A program made the position numbers and the translations under genes. The notes under the pieces were generated by a model that saw only the letters and a program-made list of their open reading frames with translations, did not search any database and had not been told where the DNA came from. Of a DNA stretch of 64,000 bases, positions 19,015 to 30,153 are shown in pieces. This DNA is from Spinacia oleracea (taxonomy: Eukaryota > Streptophyta > Magnoliopsida > Caryophyllales > Amaranthaceae): positions 30,309,449 to 30,373,448 of the forward strand of contig NC_079491.1 of the NCBI RefSeq assembly GCF_020520425.1. Reading direction: 5' to 3'. The first letter of the stretch is position 1. Each line of letters opens with the position of its first letter.

Positions 19015-20887
19015 TAAATTTTTGCCTAAAAATGACTTAGAACGACCAAATTAGCCTTAAATGTGAAATAATAGATTGTAAAGAGCCTTAGAAAGTTGTA
19101 AATATGCATATTAAACGTGTAATAAGTTTGAAAACATTCCTTAGGTTCTTTATTTCAAAGTTGGGTTCGAAAACTTCATTTTTGCCTAAAAATGACTTAG
19201 AACGACCAAATTAGCCTTAAATGTGAAATAATAGATTGTAAAGAGCCTTAGAAAGTTGTAAATATGCATATTAAACGTGTAATAAAAGTTTGAAAACATT
19301 CCTTTGGTTCTTTAGTTCAAAGTTGGGTTCGAAAACGTCATTTTTGCCTAAAAATGTCCTAGAACGACCCAATTACCCTTAAATGTGAAATAATAGTTTG
19401 TAAAGAGCCTTAGAAAGTTGTAAATATGCATATTAAACGTGTAATAAGTTTGAAAACATTCCTTAGGTTCTTTAGTTCAAAGTTGGGTTCGAAAACTTCA
19501 TTTTTGCCTAAAAATGTCCTAGAACGACCAAATTAGCCTTAAATGTGAAATAATAGATTGTAAAGAGCCTTAGAAAGTTGTAAATATGCATATTAAACAT
19601 GTAATAAGTTTGAAAACATTTCTTAGGTTCTTTAGTTCAAAGTTGGGTTCGAAAACGTCATTTTTGCCTAAAAATGTCCTAGAACGACCCAATTACCCTT
19701 AAATGTGAAATAATAGATTGTAAAGAGCCTTAGAAAGTTGTAAATATGCATATTAAACGTGTAATAAGTTTGAAAACATTCCTTAGGTTCTTTAGTTCAA
19801 AGTTGGTTTCGAAAACGTCATTTTTGCCTAAAAATGACCTAGAACGACCAAATTAGCCTTAAATGTGAAATGATAGGTTGTAAAGAGCCTTAGAAAGTTG
19901 TAAATATGCATATTAAACATGTAATAAGTTTGAAAACATTCCTTAGGTTCTTTAGTTCAAAGTTGGGTTCGAAAACGTCATTTTTGCCTAAAAATGTCCT
20001 AGAACGACCCAATTACCCTTAAATGTGAAACAATAGATTGTAAAGAGCCTTAGAAAGTTGTAAATATGCATATTAAACGTGTAATAAGTTTGAAAACATT
20101 CCTTAGGTTCTTTAGTTCAAAGTTGGGTTCGAAAACGTCATTTTTGCCTAAAAATGTCCTAGAACGACCCAATTAGCCTTAAATGTGAAATAATAGATTG
20201 TAAAGAGCCTTAGAAAGTTGTAAATATGCATATTAAACGTGTAATAAGTTTGAAAACATTCCTTAGGTTCTTTAGTTCAAAGTTGGGTTCGAAAATGTCA
20301 TTTTTGCCTAAAAATGTCCTAGAAAGACCCAATTACCCTTAAATGTGAAATAATAGTTTGTAAAGAGCCTTAGAAAGTTGTAAATATGCATATTAAACGT
20401 GTAATAAGTTTGAAAACATTCCTTAGGTTCTTTAGTTCAAAGTTGGGTTCGAAAACTTCATTTTTGCCTAAAAATGTCCTAGAACGACCAAATTAGCTTT
20501 AAATGTGAAATAATAGATTGTAAAGAGCCTTAGAAAGTTGTAAATATGCATATTAAACGTGTAATAAGTTTGAAAATATTCCTTAGGTTCTTTAGTTCAA
20601 AGTTGGGTTCGAAAACGTCATTTTTGCCTAAAAATGTCCTAGAACGACCCAATTACCCTTAAATGTGAAATAATAGTTTGTAAAGAGCCTTAGAAAGTTG
20701 TAAATATGCATATTAAACGTGTAATAAGTTTGAAAGCATTCCTTAGGTTCTTTAGTTCAAAGTTGGGTTCGAAAACTTCATATTTGCCTAAAACGTCCTA
20801 GAGCGACCCAATTAGCCTTAAATGTGAAATAATAGATTGTAAAGAGCCTTAGAAAGTTGTAAATATGCATATTAAACGTGTAATAAG
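19015..20887. repeat. ~160-bp tandem array, 12 copies
   Basis: The unit starts TTTTTGCCTAAAAATG and includes TAGAACGACC, TTAAATGTGAAATAATAG, GAGCCTTAGAAAGTTGTAAA and TTAGGTTCTTTAGTTCAAAG. Starts recur near 19016, 19179, 19340, 19500, 19660, 19820, 19980, 20140, 20300, 20460, 20620 and 20780. The last copy stops early at GTAATAAG. From the second copy on, variants with AATTAGCC and AATTACCC alternate, which gives a dimeric (~320 bp) higher-order pattern. It begins about 90 bp after the donor site of captured exon B. Confidence 0.95.
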
Positions 20888-20946
20888 TACACAAAACTAT
20901 TATATTGATCTATCGTTGATAAATTGAATTATTTACACTTTTTCAG

Positions 20947-21039
20947 GATTTTTCAAGAACATTGCCTTATTCACCGGAGGAGATTAATGAGGTGAAAGAT
21001 TTTTGGGCAGATTACTTCATGAACAATGTCGACTTTTAG
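20947..21039 (+). other. Orphan terminal exon inside the CACTA element
   Basis: After TTTTTCAG an open 30-codon stretch runs to TAG: DFSRTLPYSPEEINEVKDFW then ADYFMNNVDF. The acceptor is preceded by a pyrimidine-rich tract, and 3' UTR-like sequence follows. It looks like a genuine last exon, but I recognise no family and it does not match what I recall of the PER1 C-terminus. It could be spliced to the PER1-like exons across the repeat array, or belong to an element-specific transcript. Confidence 0.4.
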
Positions 21040-21296
21040 CTTAATTTGTAATATGAACTCGATCTCTAGCTAGATACCTTTGTTGTAGTAATTTTATGTT
21101 TGTTGTAACATGTTGGTTGATCTATGACGAATTTAATTGCCTTTTATTGGGAACGTTAATTACGTTGTAAACTATTGTGACAGGTATTATTTATAAATGT
21201 ATTCCCGGTATTGGGAAGCGTCTACTTTCAAAGACGATCATGTCGGAATTTCCAATAAAATATTAAAAAACCAATTTTAAAAAAAAAACAAAAAAT

Positions 21297-21640
21297 AAGT
21301 CATTTGCCACGCACGTTAGCTTAATGTGCAAGGCAAATGACTTAATTTTTTGGCGCTCAAATTGTCATTTGCGTCGCACATTAAGCTATTGTGCGTGGCA
21401 AATGACTTTTTTTTTGGCGCCTGAAAGTCATTTGCCACGCACTTTAAGCTAATGTGCGTGGCAAATGACTTTTCAACATGGTGCCTGAAAAGTCATTTGC
21501 CACGCACATTTGCTTAATGTGCGACGCAAATAAGGGTCATTTGCATCGCACAAATGACTTTTAGTCATTTGCATCGAGATCTTTTGCCACGCACAATGTG
21601 CGATGCAAATGTGCTTAAAAGTGCGATGCAAATGACCCTT
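21297..21640. repeat. Right subterminal palindromic repeats of the CACTA element
   Basis: Several inverted pairs of GTCATTTGCCACGCAC / GTGCGTGGCAAATGAC with short loops (TTAGCTTAAT and similar) are separated by TTTTTGGCGCCTGAAA-like spacers. The motif is shared with the left end, but the loop sequences differ. Confidence 0.85.
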
Positions 21641-22230
21641 TTTCCACTAGTGATAAGATTGAAAAAGCAGTTAACATGATTTCACATAATTATAAAATTA
21701 AAAATAATAGTAAATATGAATTCACACAATCACCATGAAGTAAATATTAAGATAAAAAAAAAAACCAACAAAATATGGAACATTACTCAATACTTACTAC
21801 ACCTATATCAAATCCTTACAAATCAAATTAATAAAATGGAGTAACAACCCATATATTTATAGCAGGGGAATGAATACAAAAGAAAAACTCAAAATACTTT
21901 GGATTAAAGTCTTTATTAATAAATGGATTAATTGATTCATAAATTAATAAAATCCTTGATGCTAAACGGATGAATACAAAAGGTTGAGAGGGGAGGAGTG
22001 CATTAACATTGATTTTAATGATAAATTATATTAAATGGATTAAATTAAATGAGAGAGTAAAGGTTGGAGATGAATGAAGGGGGATAGGGAAAGACTTAAG
22101 GACTCAAAAGGTTGGGGTGAAAACTGAAAATGTTGGACATGTAGTAGGAAGAGAAGACACGTGGCAAGTAGAAGAATAGGATAGCAACAACAAAGGGACA
22201 CATGGCATATATAGTTTTAGTTTTTATAGA

Positions 22231-23139
22231 CTAGGTATAGATGATTTCCAATTTGCTCTAAGCCTCTAATGTATCAAATTTTGTTTCATTTTGATCTTTT
22301 GTTCCCGGGCGCGGCCCCTATTCTTTAGAAAATGTCTTTAACCTATTATGGAAAAAATAGTTGCCAAATTGAGGTGGTCCATGGGAAGAAGTGTGCATAA
22401 AGTAAGAAATTTGTGGGGGAGTAATTGAAATGTTTGGTTATATTCTACACCAACTATATTCATTGGATTTACTCATCATTCTGATTGGTTAACGGTTACA
22501 CTAAAATGCTCTACTTAGTCAATACGGAGTATTTCACTGGTTCCAAAATTCAGTGAGATTAATACGGAGTATGCTACAATAGTGTTTCTGTTTTAAATTA
22601 GTTATCATGTCACTATTCATGAGATTAATCTACGAACTATACTATATTTATAATCCAGAGTAAAAGAAATGTTATCTCGCCATATGTAACCTTTCTCTCA
22701 GTAGGACTTGGGCGATACACTCGTGGACATTGGATGCCTTACTTTCACTTTAGTCTAGCTTAGCTTGGTTGAGGACAGAGCATATACTGCATACACCTTA
22801 GTACTCTCTTCTTAGTTTGTTACGCTATTCTTCAAATTTCTATATCGATTATCGAATGAAAGAAAATAAATGTTAATTATGATTCAGTTTAAAATATTTT
22901 GAATGTTGAAACTTGGTTTGGTGCCAAAGGTTTGTGGCGTTATGGTGTTAGGCCTGGGCCGCATCCATCAGAAAACGGGAATAATCTACATAAGGTCTAA
23001 TACTCCTACTTAAGGTCTAGAAGGTAGGGTTCTCATAAAGTCTTCATACAATAATAATGTTAAACTCATACGTAGTAGATTCATAGGGAGGGCCAATAAA
23101 AGTAGTGTCTTCCTTCTTTCGTCTTTCGTCTTTCTTTAC
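22231..23139. other. Non-coding spacer
   Basis: AT-rich sequence with several AATACGGAGTAT words typical of decayed MITE ends. No ORF of note and no recognisable gene. Confidence 0.4.
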
Positions 23140-24127
23140 GGAAATGATAAAGGTCGCAACATGCGACCTTTAAGCCGTGTCACAGTGGTGACATGGCACG
23201 CCTATGTGTCATAAATGTATTTGGAAACTAAAATATTTAGATTATATGACCTATTATACATGTCATAAAAAAAGTAGGAATATCTTAATATTCTAATTTA
23301 CAAATTGAATAATATAATTTTTATTTCAGAAAAATAATTCTAATTTGTATAGAAAATTAGAAAAAATACTTTTAATTATTTATATGAATAATATGATATA
23401 GGAAATTAAAATAAAAAAATACATTTACTAATTTATACTTAGATTAGTAAATCATTACAGGCAATAGGTCATATAATCTTAACCTATGCGACTGTTGACA
23501 GAAGTTCATTTCAATGAGGGGCAACCTATGCGATTACATGCAATCATTACAGGCTACCAAGGTTAACCGTACATTAGAAAGTTACATGTTATAAAATTGT
23601 TGTACATTTCATAATGCAAGGAAGCCTGTAATGATTGTACATTTCATAAGGTTAACCAATTAGTAAATGTAATGATCGTTCCATACATGTTACCAAGGTT
23701 AACCATACATTAGAAAATAAAAAAAATTAGGAAAATAATTTGTCTTTATTGGTTTACTGGGTTCTTCTTCTTCTCTAGATGGGATGATGATAATGGTGCG
23801 TGACTAAATTGATGTATTTTTAAATTAAATTGATGTATTTTTTAATTGCACAAAAATATATTATTAAATTATAATTTTTATTTTTTTAATGTGTAATTTA
23901 TGAGATGAAAGGAAATATATATTTAATATGAATATAATAAATATTTGTTCCCTTCTTTGTATTGATTGCCTTATTTATATAATTTCATAGTAAAAATATT
24001 GAATTGATAGTAAAAATAAATTGATGACGTGTAGCTTACATGGTGCTTATTTGTACCAATGAAATGCTGACACGTAAGATTGCGACAATAAAATGTTGTC
24101 GCAACTTGCGACCTATATCATCGCCCC
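23140..24127. mobile_element. Putative non-autonomous MULE, ~1 kb
   Basis: The ends are inverted: GGAAATGATAAAGGTCGCAA on the left and GGGGCGATGATATAGGTCGC on the right (reverse complement). Near each end the GGTCGCAA..TGCGACC foldback recurs. The flanks are TTTCTTTAC and TTTCTTTAT, a 9-bp duplication with one mismatch, as expected for Mutator-type elements. The interior is AT-rich with internal repeats (AGGTTAACCATACATTAGAAA near 23570 and 23695) and no gene. Confidence 0.5.
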
Positions 24128-24239
24128 TTTCTTTATTCCTTTTGAACTTTTTTCTCTTTTTAATTTTGAATTGACATAATGTTTGAATACGATTCGAGTT
24201 ACTTGAAGAAATGTGGATGGTTTTAAAACAGAAAACATA

Positions 24240-24503
24240 TACTCCCTCCATCCCTTAATACTCGACTTGTTTTGACTAGACACGTTTACCAATTCACAAC
24301 TTTGACCACCAATTTCTTTAACTACATATTATAAAAACTTATGAAAACATTAATATTTTGAAAATATATATTAAGATGAAGCCAACAATATATTATATAC
24401 TAACATTTGTTTTCATATACTATAAATAAAATAGGGTCAAAGTGAATTATGTGAATAGTGCAAAAAGTCAAAACAAGTCGAGTATTAAGGGACGGAGGGA
24501 GTA
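24240..24503. mobile_element. Intact Stowaway-type MITE
   Basis: It is bounded by TA and the inverted ends CTCCCTCCATCCCTTAATAC / GTATTAAGGGACGGAGGGAG, 264 bp, with internal ACTTTGACCACCAATTTC and GGGTCAAAGTGAATTATG. It serves as the uninterrupted reference for the split copies at 7468-13589 and 24849-30153. Confidence 0.9.
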
Positions 24504-24848
24504 CTTCTCTTGGACTGAAATACTTCACGCAGTCTAAAGTTATTGTTTACTTTAACATGTTTTTTTTTTGGCAAAATTATCAAAAAGTACGTACCTTCTT
24601 TTTGCCTCACTTTGTGAACTAGTAACTTATATTTTCAGTTTTGTCAAATAGTACCTTGAATTAAAAACTTGTTTTAAAAATGGTACCTTGTTGCAACGTT
24701 CCGGCCAAAATCACAAATTTCCCGCCATTGAGACCACCAATCGATATTAAAATACTCTTGGGTACACGGTGCACCCAGGTGCACCTCACGCTACTAAGAG
24801 AAGGGAAAATACCTAGCCCTTGAATTGGTTTATTTAATTAATTACGTC
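24504..24848. other. Spacer, no gene
   Basis: Contains GGCAAAATTATCAAAAAGTA near 24569, which resembles one end of a TIR element, but no partner end was found. Near 24769 there is a short palindromic GGTGCACCCAGGTGCACC. Confidence 0.35.
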
Positions 24849-25233
24849 TACTCCCTCTATCCCAGAATACTCGCACCGGTTCGATTGGACACGCTTGCCA
24901 ATGCACAACTTTGACCACCAATATCTTTAACTACATATTATAAAAACCTGTGAAATATTAATATTTTGAAAATATATGTTAAGATGAAGCCAACAATATA
25001 TTATATGCTAACTTTTGTACGTTTTCATATACTAGAAATAAAATAGGGTCAAAATTAATTATGTGAATAGTGCTAAAAGTCAAACCGGTGCGAGTATTCC
25101 GGGACGGAGGCAGGCCCAGCCCTGGGGGTTGAAATGAGGGGCGGCCGCCCAGGGCCCCTGAGGGCAAGGGTCCCCAAAGTATACAACTGAGTTATTAGTT
25201 AAATAAAATATAGACACAGATAGTAACCATGAA

Positions 25234-25513
25234 TAGACCCGGTTCCGATGCTCCCTCAATCGAGAGTTCAATATACGTTGAGCTACGAATCCCTAACAGC
25301 AATATTTGCACACTCGAGCACAGGGATATGGATAGTATCAACAGTGGGGAGGATTCCACAAGTGGAACTAAAGGTGGAAACGGGGAAAACGGAAGCGGGG
25401 GACTGGGAAACCTCAATCATTCTCACACCGAGGGAGAGAGAGCTGTTCTGTGTGGAGGAGTGGGAATTCGTGGACCGGCTGAAGGTACTAAACCCCACAG
25501 CCCTCAACAATAA
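25234..25513 (+). pseudogene. LINE ORF1 C-terminal remnant
   Basis: An open frame enters from the truncated 5' end and stops at 25511-25513, 28 bp before the ORF2 start. The sequence is Ser/Gly/Asn-rich and low-complexity (STSGTKGGNGENGSGGLG), as at the C-terminus of plant L1 ORF1. The zinc knuckle and RNA-binding part are missing because of 5' truncation. Confidence 0.55.
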
Positions 25514-25541
25514 TCTTGTGTTTTGCCCAACACCGTTTCCA

Positions 25542-28500
25542 ATGATTGTTATAGCTTGGAACGCAAGAGGTATTGTAAGGTCCGGTTTCCAGGAAAATGT
25601 GAAACATCTGATTGCTGAACACACCCCTGATATCCTTATTCTGACGGAGATTAAAACGTCCAAGGCCCATGCTACTCGTATTGCAGCTAATCTTCCATTC
25701 GACTGCTTTGCAATTGCTGAACCTCATGGCTTCTCTGGCGGGATTCTGATGTTGTGGAAGTCAGACTTTGTGGACTTCCAATCCATAGGCTCTTACCTTC
25801 ACGCCATTCATGGTATTGTTTAGGTAAAACAACATCCCTTTAATTTTCCTGTTTTTCTTTCTGCAATTTATGCGAGCCCCAAATTCAAAGCTAGACAAGA
25901 GACTTGGCATGACTTAGAAAACTTAGCTGATAACATTAATATTCCTTGGTTAGCCATTGGTGATTTCAATGAAGTAACGGGTCAATCTGAAAAGTTGGGG
26001 GGGAGGGCAGTGCGTAGCAAGCGTATTAATAGATACACTGAGTGTATGAACAAATGCAGCATGAATGATGTGGGTTTTATTGGTAATCGGTTCACTTGGA
26101 CTAACAAACGTAAGAAAAAACCTATTTTTCAACGGCTAGATAGAGCTTGGGTTAATAACTTATGGTTGGAAAAGTTTCCTAATTCTCACTTACACCACCT
26201 GGTTAGGGATTCGTCAGATCATTGTCCAATAAAATTCTCTTGTTTTAAGCCAAAACCTAGGACTACAGTGTCAAAACCTTTTAAAATGGAGCCTGGCTGG
26301 TACTTGAATGACGGGTTTGGGGATTTTATTGAAGGGGAGTGGAGCCAGACAGAGGGAAACTTTGTGTCAAAAATATCTAATTAACCTCCCCCATAAAATC
26401 AATGAATGGACCAAGAACAATATTGGTAACATATTCCACAAAAGAAAAGTAATCCATGCTAGATTAAAAGGGGTCCAAACAGCCCTAGAGTCTAGGCCAA
26501 AGTGCAAGCATCTCCAAGACCTAGACACGGACCTTAACAATCAAATCCATAATTTATTCTCCCAACAGGAGTCTTACTGGAAAATTAGGTCTAGGGAAAA
26601 TTGGTTGACGAAAGGGGATAGAAATACAAAGTTCTTCCAAACCTCGGTCCTTATAAGAAGAAAAAGAAACAAAATTGAAAATCTTTTCACAGAAGTAGGA
26701 GGGGAAGTGCCACATGACCAGTTGCATGACCACATCTCTGCCTATTTCAAAAACTTGTTTTCCTCGGAACTTACTGACAATACCCCACCTAATTTCTCTT
26801 TTGGGAATTCGTTTGCCATTGCCTTTCCCCCATCCCTTGCTGAAGTTCACTCGGCTCTTTTCGCCATTGGACCCCTTAAGGCCCCAGGGGTGGATGGGTT
26901 CCATGCTTACTTCTTCCAGAAACACTGGGGTAGTATGTGGCAAGATATTCTTTCGTTTGTGACCAATTGCTTTGCCACCAAGTCCTTCCCAGGATCAGTC
27001 AATGACACGTCCATTTGCCTTATTCCAAAAATAGACCACCCGGAAACAATCAAACAGTTCAGGCCGATTAGTTTGTGCAACACAAGTTACAAGATTGTTT
27101 CGAAAGTCATTGTCCATAGGCTGAGACCCATGCTTAATGCCATAATATCCCCAAATCAAAACAGCTTTCTGCCAGGGAGGGGATGTGACACCAACTATAT
27201 TGCGGCCTCTGAAATTCTTCACTCTATGAAGCAGCGTAAGGGTAAGAAAGGTTGGTTTGCCTTAAAAATTGATCTAGAAAAAGCCTACGATAGGTTGGAA
27301 TGGAGCTTCATTAGGTTTTGTTTGATGAGACATGGGTTTGATAAGGAGTCGATTGACCTCATTATGTGTTGTGTAACCACTACTTCCACGAGAATTAGGA
27401 TAAATGGGGTCTTAACTGAGCAATTCAATGTTTCTAGGGGCCTTAGGCAAGGAGACCCGATTTCCCCATACCTTTTTATTATCTGCATGGAATATCTCTC
27501 CACCTTGATTAGTGAATCTCAGACAGAGGGGATGTGGAAGCCCTTCCTCCTGAAAAGGGGAGGGACTCCTATATCCCACCTGCTCTTTGCGGATGATCTT
27601 CTCCTTTTTGGGGAAACATCATCCACCACTCTTCAAGGTATGTGTGACACTCTTGATAAATTTTGGGAAGCATCGGGCCAGAAAATGAACCACTTGAAAT
27701 CTAAGCTCTACTTTTCAAAGAACACCTGCCAGCAAGATAGAGAAATGTTCACAACCCATTTAGGTGTCCCTGAGAGCCCGGACTTAGGCATATATCTTGG
27801 TTTTCCTCTTACGGATAAGAGACCATCCTATTCCCAAGTTAGCCACATTGCTAGAAAAATCAAAGGAAAGTTGTCAACCTGGAAAGCTAGATGTCTCTCA
27901 AAAGCTGGGAGATTAACTCTCCTAAAATCAACCCTTACATCAGTAGCCTCCTACTCGATGCAAGCCCTTGCCCTTCCTAGGAAAATAATTACGGAAATAG
28001 ACCAAGTGTGTGCAAACTTCCTGTGGGATTCAACTACTGAAAAGAAGTCAACTCATCTCCTCTCTTGGGATAGAGTGTGTGCACCCACCAATAAAGGGGG
28101 CTTAAATGTCAGGAAAGCCAACATCCTTAACCAAATGTCCATGATCAAACTCTGTTGGAGAATGCATAACTCTACTAACCTAGCTGCAACCTTGCTTAGG
28201 GATAAGTATGTGTCAAATAGAGAGTTTCCAGTAAACTTCAAAAAGGGTTCCCATATTTGGCAAGACATAGGGAAAGGGTGGGAGGATTTTAATAATTTGA
28301 CTGAATGGTGTTTGGGAACTGGGGAGAAAATCCTGTTTTGGATGGATAATTGGACAGGGAAGGGGGCGCTTAGAAAAATCATCCATGGTCCTATGTCTGT
28401 AGAAGAGGAGAATAGGAAAGTCTCTGATGTTATTATTAACTGTGAGTGGAATCTGCAAAATATTACCCTTGCCCTCCCAATTGATATTACTGTGTGGATC

Positions 28501-29682
28501 AAGGCAACCCCCATCCCACACACGGGAGAGGATACCCCCGTGTGTAAGATGGGGAAAGGATCCTTCTTTGATTCAAAATCCACCTACTCTTTTTTATGGG
28601 AAAAAAAATTTCATCAATTGGCTAAGATTCAGGACTGGAACAACGTGTGGAATGCTGAGTGTGTCCCAAAAATAAAAATTTTCTTGTGGTTAATCAGTTG
28701 GGGGAGGTTACCTTGTGCGAAACATCTAGCTCATAGGAATATTATACCAAGTCCTAACTGTTCCTTTTGCCCTAATCATGAAGAAGATGCAGAGCACATT
28801 TTTCTCACCTGTCCTAGAGCCCTAGAGTTTTGGGAAGCTGCTGGTTTATCACAACACCAACTGAAAGCTTCAACCAATAATTTTAGTGACTGGTTCCTTT
28901 TTAATCTCGTGAGAAAAGACATGAATAACAAGTTTGATGCCCCTTGGTCTGCAATTTTTAGCTACTCTCTCTGGTGTCTGTGGAATAGAAGAAATAGATG
29001 GGTGTTTAAGAAGGAGTCTAATCCCATACAGTCGGTTTGGAATAAGAACCTGTGGTTGGTGAAAGAATTTTTAAACCAAAATCCACCTAAAGTTACAAGC
29101 CCAAGTAATCTGCCGTTTAACATAGGTAATTCAGTGTTTGTGGTCCAAGTGGATGCGTCCTTTTGTCCATATTCTTTGTCTGTTGGGTATGCTTCAGTGT
29201 GCAGGAAAAAAGATAATCAATTGGTGCTAGGCTTGGCGGGTAATACCGTTGCCACGGACCCCATAACAGCGGAAACAATGGCCATCTTCCACTGCATCAA
29301 ATGGTGCACCCAAAACTCTTGGAATGATGTGATGATTATGTCAGACTGTCAAAGGGCGGTTCTTGGTATTAATAACGACAACACACCCATGGACATGCTT
29401 GGTAACATCTACATATTGTGTAGGGAGTACCTGCGAAAGGTAACAAGAGGGAGACTATGCTACGTGCCACGGACCAATGTGAAGGAAGCGGATCATGTTG
29501 CTAAAACTGCAAGAAATGTCAACGGAAAGCTGTTCAAAGATGTTAAAGTTAACCCACCCCCCAAAAGTTGTGAAACAATTTGCTCGAACAATGATGTTGT
29601 TTTAAATTTGGTACCCATAGACAATGTTATGGGAGACTCTCTAAGGACTGATGTAATGCCTTTTGGTAACTATTTGAAGTAA
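25542..29682 (+). pseudogene. LINE ORF2: endonuclease, reverse transcriptase, RNase H
   Basis: The start is ATG at 25542 (MIVIAWNARGI, the first motif of the APE-type endonuclease). The endonuclease frame is stopped by TAG at 25821-25823, then continues in the same frame with AIYASPK, WLAIGDFNEV, NRFTWTN and SSDHCPI. A frameshift lies between about 26350 and 26384. After it a single 1,100-codon frame covers the RT (PLKAPGVDGFHAYFFQ, LIPKIDHPE, FRPISLCN, KIDLEKAYDRLEW, GLRQGDPISPYLF, FADDLLLFG), a zf-RVT region (KIFLWLISWGRLPCAKHL and CSFCPNHEEDAEHIFLTC), and an RNase H-like domain (VDASF, MSDCQRAV, NVKEADHVAK) near the end. In active copies the protein nicks target DNA and primes reverse transcription there. 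Confidence 0.93.
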
Positions 29683-30153
29683 TGCTAGGTACTCATGATT
29701 AACCAAAAAAAAAAAGATAGTAACCATGAAATGTTGGTGGCTAGTTGGTTGAATTCATTCAATGCTTGGTAGACAATAGGAGTTCGAAACCCATAGCCGA
29801 ATTTTTGGTGAACATTTTTTTAACGTTTTGATTTTCTCTATTTCTTTTGATATTAATCCACTTCTCCTTTAAATGGACTTCTTTTTTACGGTTCTTTAAA
29901 CAAAATATATATGTGCAAATTTTTAAATATTGTGTCATTAAAAAATACGTAGTAAGTTAGTAAGTATTATTTGTATATTTTATTTTATTTAAAGGAGAGA
30001 TAAATATACTCGAAACTTTATATGTAATATGGACATACGGTGGATTTTAAGACCTCGCACCATATATAAGGGCTCCTTGAGAGTTGGGACCCCTTTATCG
30101 TGATTTGCCTTGAGCCCCTAAAATGCCAGGACCGGCCCTGGACGGAGGAAGTA

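Larger units (their letters stand above)
16748..21652 (+). mobile_element. CACTA (En/Spm-type) transposon with captured gene exons
   Basis: Ends are CACTAGTGGAAAAAGG and its inverse CCTTTTTCCACTAGTG, flanked by a 3-bp duplication ATA (16745-16747 and 21653-21655). Both subterminal regions are dense arrays of inverted copies of GTCATTTGCCACGC. There is no recognisable CACTA transposase, so it is non-autonomous. Between the ends are a GC-rich segment, two exons of a PER1-like gene, a 160-bp tandem array and an orphan terminal exon. Another AG/GT-bounded open stretch lies at 17578-17660 and could be a further captured exon (weak). Confidence 0.93.
15395..22230 (-). mobile_element. Helitron-like element carrying a CACTA transposon
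   Basis: The 3' end is clear on the - strand: the perfect hairpin GCCCGTGCA-C-TGCACGGGC (15406-15424), seven more bases, CTAG at 15398-15395, then T as the first flanking base. The proposed 5' end is TCTATAAAAACTAAAAC starting at 22230. The flanking base there is G rather than the expected A, so the 5' boundary is weaker. Without the CACTA element the unit is about 1.9 kb and has no Rep/helicase, hence non-autonomous. Confidence 0.5.
25234..29714 (+). mobile_element. L1-type LINE, 5'-truncated
   Basis: It ends in a poly-A tail (29705-29715) and is flanked by a 16-bp duplication AGATAGTAACCATGAA (25218-25233 and 29715-29730). It retains the tail of ORF1 and a nearly complete ORF2. One stop and one frameshift in ORF2 make it inactive. 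It lies inside the hAT element. Confidence 0.95.
25111..30140. mobile_element. Non-autonomous hAT element containing a LINE
   Basis: A perfect 8-bp duplication GACGGAGG (25103-25110 and 30141-30148) flanks ends that read CAGGCCCAGCCCTGG on the left and CAGGGCCGGTCCTGG on the right (inverted). An 8-bp TSD and CAGG-type ends are hAT hallmarks. Without the LINE the element is about 530 bp and has no transposase. Confidence 0.88.
24849..30153. mobile_element. Stowaway-type MITE split by a hAT element
   Basis: 24849-25110 starts TACTCCCTCTATCCC and follows the same family as 24240-24503 to GGGACGGAGG. The last bases GACGGAGGAAGTA resume at 30141-30153. The GACGGAGG motif near the terminus served as the target of the hAT insertion. 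Confidence 0.9.

Noticed and set aside
19015..20887. Regular repeat array resembling a CRISPR at first sight
   Set aside because: The whole ~160-bp unit is repeated with no unique spacers, no cas genes are near, and the context is a plant transposon.
22290..22330. CCCGGGCGCGGCCCC followed by CTTTAG as another Helitron 3' end
   Set aside because: The terminus is CTTTAG rather than CTAG and the hairpin is irregular.
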